Positions 35,011 to 48,577 of a DNA stretch of 64,000 nt are shown here, piece after piece. The notes beneath the pieces are model-generated. The model was not told the origin of the DNA, made no database searches, and was given only the letters and a program-made list of their open reading frames with translations. How positions within the stretch are numbered: the first letter of the stretch is position 1; every line of letters starts with the position of its first letter. A program made the translations under genes and the position numbers. The stretch lies in assembly GCA_029448655.1 (NCBI GenBank), contig JACCLO010000005.1, forward strand, positions 3,162,001-3,226,000, given 5' to 3'. Source of the DNA: Wolfiporia cocos. Taxonomy: Eukaryota > Basidiomycota > Agaricomycetes > Polyporales > Phaeolaceae.

Positions 35011-35402
35011 CACAGCATGAACCCAAGAGAGATGGGGAGAGAAGGGTGCCTGTGGTGGGATTTATAAAAGAGCAGCAGCGGTGACGTTCGTCATCTTCAA
35101 GCAAAGCAGGCGCCGATTTATGTTGAATAAAATAACTTGGATTAGACTTGTTGCACAGCGAAACATGTTGCATGATGAGTGAAAACGGGAGTGGCAAGGA
35201 AGTATAGGGAGGGATCGACTAGACAAGACTACGCGCAAGCAATAAACGAAAACAGATGTGATGCGATACATGACCGAAAGATCAGATGTCTACTGAATGT
35301 CCGGAGATTATTTAAACAAACAACGCGAGCTACTCGAACAGTATGATGATTTGATAGAAGCTATTGAGACACGAACCAATTATTATTAGCAATTAAACAG
35401 CA
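35011..35402. other. Intergenic: promoter of the CUE-like gene and 3' flank of the GAR gene
   Basis: A TATAAA-type sequence on the minus strand (CTTTTATAAATCCC, about 35056-35070) lies about 50 bp before the proposed ATG at 35010. The 35280-35400 part is AT-rich and looks like 3' UTR. No gene seen. Confidence 0.45.
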
Positions 35403-38400
35403 TTATGGTCTCCACGCAGGCTGGCGCGCAGCGTGCATTGAGCGAATGGACTTCACGGGCGTTTCAGGGCGCATGGCAGCGGGGGATTCTCTGCCTTTCT
35501 GTCGAAGGAATTGCATCGCTGTGAGCCGCGGCGAACCTGGAGTCGAGGAATGTATCGACTTCGGACTCGCGCCACTCGGGGCAGTAAGAGAGAATGAGGG
35601 TATAAACGGGCTCTTCGGCTCGGGCGTTTCGGACGGTGGCAAGGGTGGCGACATGCTCGTTGCCGCCTGAGATAACGAGGCCGAACTGATCCACTTCTCT
35701 TCCCGAGATCCAAGACGACCTGGTGGAGACTCTGGAAGAATGCGGAATGCATCAGCGAAATGTTCCTTGATGAACCTCAAATTGATATGTGCATGTCAGT
35801 GTGGTATGATCAGTCAATGTCAAAGTGCGTACCTTGAGAGTTCTGTCCATCCGCCACCAACTCGCACCATGACAGTTTGAGAGCGCAGAATACGGCAAAA
35901 GCACAGCTTGGGATCTTGATCTCCAATCCAATACTTGCCACTCTGATCCTGCCATGTATCGGTCACGGGTTCGACACTTATATCCACCGCAAGGTTGTTG
36001 ATGACATCGCCCAAGGCAACATCCAGCTTGTTCTTCGGGTTCGCCACATAGGGTTTCCTCTCCTTGCGCATCGGCTCGTTATCAGTAAGAGGAGGGGACC
36101 CGAGAACAGATGAGAACGATTGTCTGGGCGCACGCGACCACGAGGAGCGCGTGGACGAATGCGACATGCCCGCACGACTGACAGACCGCGAGGACATCTC
36201 GGACATCGCTGGAGATGCCGTCCGCGGTGGAAGTGGTGTATGTGAACGGGACATCTGGCCGACCGACGTGCGTGGTCGGCAAGCTCGTGGCGTTTCCTGG
36301 TCTTGCAAGTACTGCTTCACAGACGCCTTCGTCGGTGTAGCAGCCGAAGACACGCTGACCGTCCTTTGGCGTGAGGCAAACGTCGGCGCGTACAGCCTGG
36401 ACGACGCAGTTGGCGTAACAGAAGGGCCAGAGACGGAGCGGTTGGCCGACACCATGGATGCTCTACTAGATGAACGCGATTGGGAACGTGCTGCAGCGGG
36501 CCGACGGCCATTTGCTTGAAGTGGTGTAAGATACCGGCCATCTTGTGAGGATCCTGCAGACAGTTTTGCGTAGCTTTTTGCCTTCTTCATCACAGCGGCG
36601 GAACGTTGACTGGTAGTGGATGCTCTGCTGCTCCGTTCTGAGCTCAATACACTAGCCGGACGTGACTTTGTGTCGTCCATACTATCCCTACCCATAGCCT
36701 CCAGCTCGCTCCAGGTCTGCATGATCCGCTCATGCTCGGCAATCGCACGAGCATCGTTGTTTACAACAACAAAGCGCGAAGACATGTCCTCTATCGCACT
36801 TCTTGTGAAATCCAGCCGAGCAGCCATCTGATCTTCCGGAGTCGCCTCGAAGTCGGATACGTGCGTCGTCAAAAGGATACTCCATGGTGCAACGGGGTAG
36901 CTGTCAATATGTTCCAAGAGGTCGCTGAAGGCATCATCGCATAACTTGAGGGCGATCGACAGGTCAGCAAGCTTATGCACAGTTACCATCAGCTCGTTCG
37001 AGACCTCAAGCTCATTGCGTAGAGAACGGAGTTCGGCGTCGACAGCGACGTCATTTGACATGGAGATGGGCAGATCCATAGCCTCCGCGGCAACTGCGGA
37101 CAACTCCTGCTCCATCCGTTTCCTTTGATTGTCGCTTGGGAGGGGAAGATCCAAACGTGTACCCGGCAATGCCATCTCGTTAATATGAATCGACCTCAGT
37201 CGTTTCCGCAGTGATGAGATTCGGAATTGCAGGTCACTCGGGAGAGACTGTAGCAACTGAGGCTGCTGTGGCACTGGCGAACCCAGACCAAATATATCTG
37301 AAAAGAAATGTTAGTGCTGAGCGTGACATTTCCGATACTACACGTACCGTTCACATGCTGCAAACCCGGAACTATGTGACCATCATCATCATCGTCCTCG
37401 TCCTCTAAGTCAGATTCTTCCAGCGGCTCAAGGACGTCGAGCTTTGGGATTGCCAGGATCGTCTGCTCCGCGTCGAACTCGTCTTCCTCATCGTCTTCCG
37501 AGGGTCTCTCCTCTTGATCACCATAGATGCTACCTGCCGTTTCGTGATCGAGGAACCTGGTTGCTTCCTCCAGTCGTTGCCTCTCCTTTTCCGCATCCAA
37601 ACGCTCGCGATCCACCCTTTCTCGTTCTTCCTGCAACGCCCTCTCCTCAGCCTCCACGCGTTCCCGTTCCACGCGTTCAGCCTCAGCCTGTTCTCGCAAG
37701 GCTCTGTCGCGCTCCTCCGCTTCAATTCGCTTCCTCTCCTCTTTGAGCCGAAGCTCCTCGACCCGCTTCTCTCGTTCGGTCTGCTGCATCCGTGCAATCT
37801 GCTGCTGCAACCCCGCGGCGCTCTCCTTCAACGTATTGAGTTGATCCTCGACGTCATCAAGTGCTCTTTGACGAGGTCCGACCATTCCGTCTTGTATGCC
37901 GAGCTCATGGCCATCGGACATACGTTGAAGCCGATGGAGGAGACCACGGACGGGAGAAAGAGATCGGGCGATATCCAAGGCATCTATCTGCAACAGCCGC
38001 TCTACGTCCTGAGACAGGTTGTCTAGATGGATGGACGATTCGGTTGCAGGAACAGTGTCTGCAGTGGCAAAAGAGTTCTGGATCGAAGCCACCTTCTTTG
38101 CGAGACGGCGGACATTGTCGAGGATCGATGCCACCGCCACATCGACTGCTTGGGCAATCTTTGCCAGCTGCAAGTGTTTCGCCTTCTGTTCGAGGACCTC
38201 GATGGCGCCAGACAACATCATGCTATACGCATTTGAGTCTGCGCGAACGACGTGGTCTAGTGTGGCGGGATCTACCGGGAGATCCAGTGACAATGACTCT
38301 TCGAGTAAATCGCGGCCGAAAACATTTGACGGCAAGGAAGGTTTCGATGCGTGGCCAACTCGAGGGCCGTTGGAGGTGCGGGTCTGAGCGATGAATGGCA

Positions 38401-40894
38401 CACGATATGGCAGCTCGTCCAGCAGTGATCGGGAAGAGACTTGAAGTCGTTTGAGATCACTATCGAGGCCACCTTCCGTGAAGAGCAACTCATCTCCGGA
38501 GAGATCACCGGTCAGAACCTCCTGGATGACCCTGTCATACCGAACCTTGAGATCTTCCATCTGACATTGTAGGCTATGAACATCATCCCGCACACACTCC
38601 ATGGCGCAAGCCTGATTCTGCACAGCTTCCCATAAGCTGGACAGCTTGCGCACATTGGCGAGGTTTGTGTCCAAGCGGGTGGAATACTGCGTCAGGTGAC
38701 CTCTCAGTGCTGGTCCAGTCGCGGGGGCGAGTACTGATAACGGCAAGTGTATGTCCTGCTGAAGTCGCGCCTGCAGATCGTTAAGCTTCGCAAGGATCGA
38801 AGCAGGAGAAATAGCGAGGGGAGGCAGCAATGTGGTCGGGCTCTCGGGAGTAGGTGGCGCATCATGCGAGCGGACCTGTTGTCGCCACTGCTGCCTTGTC
38901 GTAGCATCAATTACTTCGCTCCGTATCTCCTCAACGTCGCTAGAAGCTCGGCCCATTGCCGTCCAAAGCTGCCTCGCCGCGACCAGCGCAGAGGCGTTGG
39001 TCGAAACCGCTTCGCGCTTCTGTATAGCCGCCTTCTGGACCGCTACAAGATGCTCCACCGTGGCGATCGATTTGAGCTTGAACTGAGAGTCCACACCCGG
39101 CCTATCAAGGTGCAGAAGCGCGACGCGAGCGTTCGGCAATAAAGCAGTCGCTTCTGCGTCCACTCTCTGCAGCTCCAACATGATAGTCGGCAGTGCTGCG
39201 AGAAATGCTGCGTGACATCTATCCTCAAGGCAGGCCTCCGAGTTGAGCTCTATTGAGCTCCCGTCACCGTCCTCGCTCCCGACGCCTTTCTCGAGGCGCT
39301 CGAGCAGAGCTTCGAACTGACCGGACAGCTCCGATGCAGTCTTGCACACCGTCTCAACTCGTTTGACGGCCTCGTATCTGGCGTGGTGCCCCTGCGCCCG
39401 AGATTGTGCTCTCTGTGCCAAGTCTGCGGCAGAGGCTAGCTCACATGACAGTAAACGAACAATTGCTTCATCAGAGGCAGCTTGGTCAGGATAGAGCGGG
39501 TGGCTCGGGCGGGGGAAGGTACTTCCAGGTGCTGCAGGATTACCTCTGATCTTCAGCCGTTTACAAAGGGCGTTTGCGCGCGACTGAAATGCCATATCGT
39601 GACGCGAAGTAGGATGCCTAAGCTCGGCTACTTCTAACTCATCCAGGAGCGCCTGCGCTGCTGCTTTGTCCGTTAATGTCTCGACGTAAATCTCGTCGGC
39701 CCTGCAGGAATGTCAGAATAACGAAACACTGAGCAACGAGATAATTTCACTTCTTCCATTGACTGACTACACTCAAGATGAACTTCCCAACGTCCTCTAA
39801 CTCACTGATGCCCTTGTCTTCCAGTTTGTCTTGCTCGTCCAGTAACTCGTCCGGCACAGGATTGCGGCTGCGATCAATGAGCTTATCCAGAGTCTTTCCA
39901 GCACTAGCAATCTTGGTATGCTTGAGGTTAGACACGCGGCTCCCAAAATGAGCAGCCTCGCGTGTGAGAGTCTCTGCAAGCTTGAACCGGTTACTGCGAG
40001 AATAGCATGGCGCTAGTTGGCTCGCTGAGTCTGACATAGTAGAGGTAATGGATACAACGGAGTTACGCCTCCGCATGATGGGCTCCTTCGGGGGCTCGTC
40101 TTCGGGAAGAATAGCATCGTAAGCGTTCGGTGACCAGCGAGCACGTGTGGTAAGGAATTGTTTAATGTCCGAAAGTAGCTGGCGAAGGTCCTTCCACGCC
40201 GCCGTTCGCCGCTCTTCCCAAGTAAGCCGGATCTTGAGGAGGTCCAAGCTGTCCGCCCTGTCACGTAGTAGGTGTAGCAGTTTGTCGAGTGCTGTGATCG
40301 TGTGTAGGGTCAACTCGATCAAGTTGGTGTCCTCCGTGGTCAAGTGGCGCTTCAAGGCGGCTTCATAGGGAGCGGCTCCTCAATAATTGCTGGAGAAACA
40401 TACAGCATCTGGCCTTACCCAAAGCAAAACTCTTGAGCTTTTTGAGCTCACCAGAATCAAAAATCTCCGTCTCCTTCTCTATCCTGTTGTGTTCGGCAAG
40501 TAACTCCTTGAGCTGCGCCCGGGTGGGTAGCCCAGGGACTTCCTCTGCAGACGCACGCACCGCATCTAAACCAATAAATACCTCCACAGGAGGCAGTTTC
40601 TCTAAATACTGCAGTGACACAACCTCAGCATGAGAGGTGTATGCGCTTCAGGGAATGTACCTTTATTCTGTCTTCGATCCACTCCTTCCTCTCTATGAAA
40701 GTCTGAAGCTCGATCACCTCATGTGATTCTAGGGTCTGTTCGTCGTCGCCAAACTTAGTCTGCTCCTGGTCCCCGTTGGCCGCACGGCCATTACTAGCTT
40801 GAACGATTTCCCCGGGACGATAAGCATCATTGATGGACATAGTGCCTTCGATCATGGCTTTCACCACAGCCGCGGCTTCGCCAGTACCAGTCAT
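35403..40894 (-). CDS. Giant Kar9-like coiled-coil protein with C-terminal GAR (GAS2) domain
   Basis: One gene of about 1,700 aa, since the ORF blocks 40894-40640, 40620-40400, 40355-39750, 39700-37330, 37300-35830 and 35775-35403 join through ordinary 50-60 nt introns. The start ATG 40894 gives MTGTGEAAAVVKAMIEG. Near 39750-40020 the text NLKHTKIASAGKTLDKLID, VPDELLDEQDKLEDKG and VGKFILSVVSQWKKADEIYV resembles the fungal Kar9 family (recalled, not searched). Long helical segments follow, including an Arg/Glu-rich coiled coil at 37540-37800 and an acidic run at 37375-37420. A Ser/Arg-rich region precedes the GAR domain at 36060-35760: NKLDVALGDVINNLAVDI, GKYWIGDQDPKLCFCRILRS, VRVGGGWTELSRF. 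GAR domains bind microtubules. Likely links microtubules or nuclei to cortex and actin. Confidence 0.75.
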
Positions 40895-41329
40895 TAGCGA
40901 CAACGAGAAACAAGAGCAGTTAACAGAGGACAGCGCACAGCAGGGGGCAAGTCAGCATGAATAGGTGCAGCGTGGATTACAGCGGTGAGAGCATCACAGC
41001 CAAGCGTTGGATATGAATGCGAGCGTTTGCAATGAGGCGTCGGCGAGCATCAGGTGAGAAAGAGGACAAGCTGGAGGAGCCAGGAGGCGCCGGTGGTTAA
41101 GGCACACCTCGGGTAGGAGTTTCGCCGCAGCGTTTCCACACGGTAGTACACCATGGATTCGCATCATAGTGCTACACAAACCACGAACTACAACAACCTA
41201 TGGTAGAGGAATGCACAACTAGGGGAATCATGTACCTGGTACGTCGAGTCAAACTACAGAGGCTCAAAACTAACAAACTAATAAAATAGATCGAAAGGTG
41301 GAGATAGCCTAAAGATATGATATGTCCGG
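40895..41329. other. Intergenic, no gene supported
   Basis: Contains the 5' region of the GAR-domain gene and the 3' flank of BEM1 (both on minus). No coherent frame. Confidence 0.55.
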
Positions 41330-43429
41330 TCATGCGGCATATAGAACGTACCGCTCCGTATTGTCCAGCCACCACCGCAGCTCCTCGTCGTTCTCCAAGC
41401 TCACAAAGTCCGACTCGGGTCCCTCTTTGTAGCGCAGCTGGTCGACAGCAGCGCCAAGCCTCTGCTCCACCTTCTCCAGAAGCTGAACGTACGTGACTTT
41501 GGGGTGAACACGAATGGCAACCAAGTCCTCAGCTGCCTTGTCGAAAATCTTGATCTTAATGAATGCAGGCTGAGGGTTACTGGCGGATATGGGAGGGGTA
41601 TAGGCGGCTTGGGACTGTATTCGCGAGCGCCCTGACGCCGAGGTGCGAGAAGTATGCGTGGAACCGGCTTGCGAAGCACGCGCCGAAGCTGATGACGGGC
41701 CGTGTGAAGAGGAAGCGACTGAGGTGCGAGACTGGCCATTCAAACGATAACCGTCGCCCTGCAACGCCGAGGTCGACGCATGCGAAGAATGCCCATTTGA
41801 AGAGTTTCCTGCACGGTCGTGACCTGGCGTCGTGCGCGAACGCGGTCGCAGGGGCTCCGTCGTGTTCAAATTCTGCTCTGCAGCCCGGTGTGGTGTGTGA
41901 TGGTCATCATGATAGTGGTCGTAAGAGTCGCGGTCATATGCCGCGTCCGGATCGCCGTAGTCGGACCCATCACTGGCATGTCCGTTAGCTCCCTCCGAGA
42001 TCTGCAGCCGTGACATCTGATCCGCCCCGTAGTCATCGTCTGCGTGTTTGTCTCCAGGAGCGGGATAAGTAGATGATGGCCTGTCCATAGCCTCAACTTC
42101 TGCCGTACGAGACTCAATCTCGACCTCGGCGTCACCGGGTTTTAGAGCCAAGAACGTGCGAACAACAGTGTGCTCCAGGATATAGCGAGCATATTGCTGC
42201 AGTTCGCAGAGCTTGTGAAGATATTCATCAAGCTCCACCCGCCGGGTGCTAGTGATTTCGGTGTCGACATGGTCCGCGGGTCCTGGCATGAAGGGCAAAA
42301 TACGGTTGTCGGGCTCGACCTGCCCACCCTCATGAGGGAAGGTGCGCAGAAGTTCAACCTGGAACGCATGGAAATCGTCGTAGGATCGAAAGAGCACGAG
42401 CTGTTTTGCCGGTGGGAGCAAACGCGATCCTGAAGTGCCGTAGGGTTGGAAGATAGCGTGCACTCGGAACCAGTATTCTCTCATCTCGTAATGGAAAGAC
42501 TTCACATCGGCCGAGAGTAGGATACCCCCAGGAAGCACTTGTAATGACTTGGGACGGGAAGGAGGGAGCGGTGGTTGCAGCTGTTGGTGTGAAGGTGGTG
42601 ACGGACCTTCCGCAGCGATAGAGGGATCATGCTTCGGAGGGGGACCACGAGCTAGACTAGCTGCGGTGGAATCATCCAAGACGCCCAGTGAAATGCTGTT
42701 AGCCTTGTAGTTCAACATGGCACGTTTCCACTCTTCCACGCGTGGCAACGCGCCACTGTCAATAAGAGACATAACATCCCGCACTGGTTGCCCAGTTCCC
42801 GGGTCGCGGAGCTCGACGAAGGACACCGGGATGAGGCCTGGTCGGCCCAGTCTGCCTATTGGCTTCGCTACGAACCATTCGCGGTTCGACTGCGCGACTA
42901 CGGTTATCGCGTCCCCTGACTTAGCATCCAGCTCGTCAGCACGTTCAGCGGTGAAGTCGTGCATAACAACGGCGAAAAATGTAGGGGGCTTCGGAGTGCG
43001 TGACACGGGTCTCTCGCCGTTCTTGGCGTCGAACGGTACGGTATGCCTGGTTGGGGGGGACACGGGAGGTGTGCGGACCCTTGCACAGTGGTTGAGCAGG
43101 ACGCGCGGAGCATGGCATAGCAGAACTCACTTCGACCCCTTCTGAAATTCCTCGAACATATGGCAAGGGACAAGGCCTCTCGCGCCTGTCATCGGGTTAT
43201 GAGCCTCATACCAGGTATCTGAGGCGCGAGCATCGGTGAGGACATGAAAGAAGTCCCCCTTCTCGAAAGACAGTTCTTGGGGGGCATTTGATTTGTACGA
43301 CTGCAGAGCGCGGATCACTTTCTTCGGGGGAAGAATTGCACTGGGCGGTTTGTGGAGAGAGGGGAGGGGTGTAGAGATGTTCTGTTCCTTATGGCCATTG
43401 AGGGATTTGCGCAGGTTTTTCATCATCAT
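41330..43429 (-). CDS. BEM1: Bem1/Scd2 polarity scaffold (SH3-SH3-PX-PB1)
   Basis: Bem1 scaffolds Cdc42, its GEF Cdc24 and PAK kinases at sites of polarised growth. First of three consecutive ATGs at 43429. One intron near 43130-43080 (GTGAGT...GCAAG) joins FQKGSK to VRTPPVSPP. SH3-1: ALQSYKSNAPQELSFEKGDF to GLVPCHMFEE. SH3-2: MHDFTAERADELDAKSGDAI to GLIPVSFVEL, then the NYKANSISLG linker. PX domain: YWFRVHAIFQPYGTSGSRLL, LFRSYDDFHAFQVELLRTFP, ILPFMPGPADHVDTEITSTR. A Ser/His-rich linker with repeated HSS and DYG-type motifs follows. PB1: FIKIKIFDKAAEDLVAIRVH to DDEELRWWLDNTERYVLYAA-type end. About 680 aa. Confidence 0.96.
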
Positions 43430-44496
43430 GGCCACGGAGGCAGGTCGTAGTCGTTAGGGGGCGTAAGACAGACAGAGGGGAGACCGAAGCAGAGGCAGTA
43501 TTATCGGTGCGGCATAAGGAGCTGGTTCAATTTCCCACCGCGGTTTGCTCGCGACGACATTCCTGATAAGGAGACTAACAAGCGCCTGTTTGATCGCTCG
43601 GCGCGCCTAATTAGCGATTCCAAAAATGACGAATTCAAGAACAATAAACTGGCCAGCATGCGGCTGCTGGCTCCCGTATATTTGGAAACCAGGACGGTAT
43701 ACACGTACTCAATATCGGCTTGTATGAATGACTGTGCTCAGCGTGCTGATGCTATCTCTCGACTTGTGACTAAGACCTGGCGGGCGCAAGCTGTCTCGGG
43801 TGGTCCATCTCCGCGTCGCGCCAGTGGTACTCACAAATATCCCAAGATGAAACATAGGACAGCAAGTGCAACACTCCCCTATGTGCCCCACAGCGAGTTC
43901 CTCATTCCTGTGGCGTTCTACGGATACTCAGTCCTTGAGGCAACTGCGCATCTCGGCGTACGTGGAACTGCCGGCAGAATAGGATCTGCGACAGTGTCTC
44001 GACAGCTGCACGGTTCATCGAAGTCAATAAGTACATCTCCTCCATTTGCCAATAAGTGATCTGATCAGAGCCACCAGTCAGACTACAGCCATGGTTTACG
44101 CACGGAAGTTCATCCGAGACCCGGACGCTCATAGGCAGCGCTGGCCTTTGCTGGGCTGTGTAAACTCACTCGTCTGATGGTCAGGTGAAGCGAAGCCTTG
44201 GTTGCGATTGAGCTTAAAACCAAGACCTAACAGCTTGCGTCATTTAGAATACCGGTAGTACCTCATGATCCTGTATATTTACAGAATCTGCATGATTTAC
44301 CACAGCGGTCGTGGCCAAGTAACCAGATTGATCGGGTCCGGAGCTGTGCATTTAGCGCCTTACACGTGAGTCTGCGTGACAAATTAAGGTGCGTGACAAT
44401 AGGATTCTGGGGACAGTCACAGGCTCCCATCACCTGCTTCGGCTCGCAGAACACTGCTCTAGCCATAATTCCTGGATCCCACTATTGCTGCTCAGC
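43430..44496. other. 1.07 kb divergent intergenic region BEM1 / NOT3-NOT5
   Basis: The largest head-to-head gap with two clear neighbours. A plus-strand ORF of 133 codons (43658-44059) has no family features and is probably chance. No RNA gene recognised. Confidence 0.5.
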
Positions 44497-47400
44497 ATGG
44501 CAGCCAGGAAGCTCCAAAGTGCGTTGTAATGCTCTGTATAGGAGTATCTCTCTGAGTCCTATTGGCTCTGTGGCATAGCCGAAATCGACCGGACACTGAA
44601 GAAGGTCGCGGAGGGCGTCGAGCTCTTTGAGAGCATATACGACAAGATGCAGGCGTCGACAAACCAGACGCAGAAGGAGAAACTGGAGACAGATTTGAAG
44701 ACGCAGATCAAGAAGCTGCAGCGTCTACGAGATCAAATCAAGACATGGGTCGCGAGCAATGACATCAAGGACAAGACTGCTCTGCTCGAGAACCGAAGAT
44801 TAATCGAAACGGTGAGTACTGCTGTTCAGTCAATTTGAACATATCCAGCGCGTGTCGTCAATCTCCTATACTGGGCTACACGTGTGGGCGACGGTATGCA
44901 CCATGAGGCGATCGCTAACTGAGATTGTCTACCATGCCCTTTCTGCGCCCGACGTTATGCCTATCAGCAAATGGAGAAGTTCAAGGCGTGCGAGAAGGAG
45001 ATGAAGACAAAGGCATTCTCGAAGGAAGGCCTCATCCAGTCCGCAAAGCTTGACCCGAAGGCGCAGGAGAAGCTCGAGATCACCACTTGGGTGCAGGGAC
45101 AAGTGGAAGAGCTGCTGCTGCAGGTCGAGCAGGCGGAGGCGGAGATCGAGACGCTACAGGGCGGAGGGAAGAAGAAGAACAAGACAGGAGGGGCGGCGGC
45201 AGAACGGCTGGAAGGGCTCGAACATTTGAACGAGCGGCGAAAGTGGCACATCAGCAGACTGGAGATCATTCTCCGGTTGTTGGACAATGGCACGTTACCA
45301 ACCGAGAAGATTCTCGGTCTGAAAGATGATGTGGCATACTTTGTGGAGAGCAATACGGTTCGTTCCATTGCGATTCTTTCAGTCATGGCACAGCTCTGGA
45401 CATTCCGGGGTGCAGGACGAGGACTTTGATGAGGACGAGGGCATTTATGACGAGTTGAACCTCGACGAGGAGGAAGAGAAGTTTGGTCTGGTGAATGACG
45501 ATGACAGTGATGAGTCGGAAGACGCAAGTGAAGGTAAGTAGAAATTTATGACCCGCTTGTGGCCACATTAACTTTGTATTTTACAACCTATAAGACCTCC
45601 CGCCAAGAACTCCCTCCAAGAAGCACGAGGAAGAAACCGTTATAGTAAGTAACAAGCGAGATGGCAGCCCTGTGCTCAAGAAGGCATCGGCGCCACCATC
45701 ATTAAGGAGTGAGTTCATGGTTCTCTGCTCAGGCAATCTGATATTTAGCATTGTATAACAGAGCCATCAATAGCTGGAGACAGTAAGTCATTGTTTTATT
45801 GGGCCTAGTTATGTGCTGATAGTGGTCAGCTCCAACGGCAAAGCCTCCACCAAATCCAAATTTTGCACAGCAACCCATGTCCAGCATTGTGAAAGCGGGA
45901 TTGCCGACACGACCCACAACACTCCCGGTGAAGTATGCGGCAGCTGCAGCAGCAGCAGTCGCGTCAGCATCGTCAGCGCATTCATTGTCCACTGCGCAAC
46001 CACCTCCAACGCCGTCGGTCGCGTCATCAAGTCAGCCTTCTGCGCCCACTGCACCGTCAATAGCATCGACCAGCAACATACCGTCGCTCATTACAGATCA
46101 CACCTCTGTTATGACGTCGTCGCCGAGCTTGACACATCCGTCGGTCACGAGCCCCATGCTCTCTTCAGCATCGATCTCCGCGCAACAAGCAGATGGCTAC
46201 TCTGTGCGCGACTCACCAGCATTGTCTGAAGCAGTACCAAGCTCGATCAGCGGTCCTGCGGCAACATCATCACCACAACGAGCATCGCGGAAAGGTCGGT
46301 CCAAGGAGTGTCACCGCTGTCACCAGTTTAAGCTCATCATCCTTTAGCGTCAACATCATCACCGACAGATTTACGGGCTCTGAGCTCAACGGTATGTACA
46401 CATTACTTTACGTTATGATCGAGGGCACACAATAAATGCCCTCCACGTAGCAACCACCTGCAGCAGAGCCACAACCGCCACATACGCACGTGAATGGCTC
46501 GTCACAGCAGTCGGCAACGCCTGGCTCAGCACCAACGCTGCCCGGATACTCGCCGCTGCCTCAACAGGTACAGCCATCGGCCGCCAGCACATTGAGCTTG
46601 CCCACCGCTCAAGTACAAGAAGCTGCGCCATCACCTATGATACCATCTTCTCAATCGCAGCAGCAGGCTCAAGCACAGGTGCCGCAATATCCTCCGGGTG
46701 TGAAAAGTGCCGCGGCGAGCACTGCGGTCGAGCAGCAACCCATTGTTCCGCCGGGCGTTGCACCGCAACCCCCAAGCGCGGGAGTGCAGAGACCTACATC
46801 GACGGCACCAGCACAGATGCTCCCACAGGCACAGCAGCAGCCAAGATCTAGCGCGTTCCCCGGCTCGTTGTCTGACTTGGTTGTCTCGTTCGAGAATGTG
46901 AAGCAGAAGGGTGCGTGCATGATTGGCGCAATATCGCAGAGGCTACTGGCCAGGGGTGTTGACGTTGATGCCGCTAGCGCCACATCGGATGTCCAACCTC
47001 GACCAGGTGCACAAGTTGCTGCAGGGCAGTTACTCGAGCATGCCGCAGCCGCAGGATACAGAAAAGTATGTACCTGCTTGTTGCACTTCTCGAGCGCGGC
47101 CTAACGTTGCCTCTCAGGCCGAAGTATTACGTGCCACGGAACCCCGTTCAGACACCATCGTATTACCCTCAGACGCCTAACCCAGTGCTTAACACCGCGG
47201 GCATTTTCTCACAGCTTGACCTCGAGACACTGTTCTATGTGTTCTACTACCACCCAGGCACATACCAGCAGTGGGTAGCTTTTCAACCTCACCATGCTCT
47301 CACTCTAAGGCAGAATTTGATGCTCGCAGATACCTCGCGGCGAAAGAGCTGAAACGGCAGTCATGGCGATTCCACGTCAAGTACCTGACATGGTTCCAAC

Positions 47401-47534
47401 GCCACTCTGAGCCGCAAGCTATTACGGAAGAATACGAACAGGGCGTATATGTCTACTTCGACTGGGAGGGTTCATGGTGCCAACGTAAGAAGAGCGACTT
47501 CCGCTTTGAGTACCGATATCTCTCGGAGGATTGA
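44497..47534 (+). CDS. CCR4-NOT complex subunit Not3/Not5
   Basis: Subunit of the CCR4-NOT deadenylase, recruiting it to mRNA and sensing slow ribosomes (yeast Not5 binds the E site). Start MAARKLQ at 44497 (22 nt, intron 44519-44578) joins [21 protein letters not shown]-terminal coiled coil: [77 protein letters not shown]. An acidic stretch ([14 protein letters not shown]) and a long Ser/Pro/Gln linker follow, split by several introns. C-terminal NOT box: [57 protein letters not shown], ending EYRYLSED. About 800 aa. Confidence 0.94.
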
Positions 47535-47761
47535 GCTACTGAGCAGCCTCCTAACCTCTGCATTTCGTAGTTGTCTAATCTGTCATTCCATGATCAAGTG
47601 AACCTTAGTACCTTCCTCGATGTGCTACAAGCACCATCTGTATACTATGTTGCAAAGGACAATGCAGCACCTTGTGATAGCTACTATCGCACGTCGAACC
47701 TGACCCGGGGCGTCTAGCAGGCAGTTGAAGTACGAGACAAGCGTACAGCAGTGCATTAAGT

Positions 47762-48577
47762 CTACTCGAGCTTGACGACGGCACCGAGGTCCGTGAAGGT
47801 CTTCTGCATCTTCTCAGCCTCCTCCTTTGGCAGGTTCTCCTTGAGCGTTTGTGGTAGTGACTCAACGAACTTCTTCGCCTGTGGCACGCAGTGCGTTAGC
47901 AGATGAAATACCGCGCAAGTATCGCGCCATTACCTCGATGAGCGTGAGGTTCGGGACCAAGGCCTTGACCTCCCGGATAATTTTCGGTTTTGCAGTGGCA
48001 TCAAAGGACTCCAGTTTGACGGTGAAGATAGTCTTCTCCTTTGGCTTCTCCTATGATATTAAGATGCATGAGTACTCACCAGAAGGACGGAGCCTCGATG
48101 TTACAAACCTCAACAGCATCCTCCGAAGCCGCCGCCGCTCCTAGTGCAGCAGGTGCAGCGGCAGCCGCCGGCATAGCAATTACTTGGATATTCAAGCGCG
48201 CCTAAAGCACAACATCAGAAGGCTTGCGTTCATGAAAGTAAGCCAGCGCACCTTGAGCAAAGAGACGAGGTCCGCGGCCTGCAACAGAGTCAGGCCGGAG
48301 ATGTCGTCAACAATTTTGTTCAACTTCGGGTCGGCGCTGGCTACTGGCGGCGGGGGTGCCGAGGAGGTCGAGGCCTCAGCGGCGGTGGCGAGGCACCTTG
48401 ACGAGCTCGCGAAGGCGTTTGCGCTGTACGTCCGTTAGTATGGGCTGCGGGATCGTGAGGGGTGCATACCGAGCGACAGAGCGTGTCCGGGAGATCGCCC
48501 GCAGAGCAGTAGTGCACCGAGACTAACACTCGCGTAAGCATGAGTGTTTGAGAAGAGGTAAATGAGCTTACCGCCAT
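47762..48577 (-). CDS. Mitochondrial ribosomal protein bL12m
   Basis: Stalk protein of the mitochondrial large ribosomal subunit, needed for translation-factor GTPase activation. The start MA at 48577 is followed at once by an intron; the next exons give a basic presequence (SRCTTALRAISRTRS, then FASSSRCLATAEAS). N-terminal domain: NKIVDDISGLTLLQAADLVS then an Ala-rich hinge (MPAAAAAPAALGAAAA). C-terminal domain: EKTIFTVKLESFDATAKPKI, IREVKALVPNLTLIEAKKFV, ESLPQTLKENLPKEEAEKMQ, ending GAVVKLE. Five introns; about 175-185 aa. Convergent with NOT3/5. Confidence 0.93.

Noticed and set aside
43658..44059. 133-codon plus-strand ORF in the BEM1/NOT3 gap
   Set aside because: No motif, ordinary composition, and no splice or start context; expected by chance in 1 kb.
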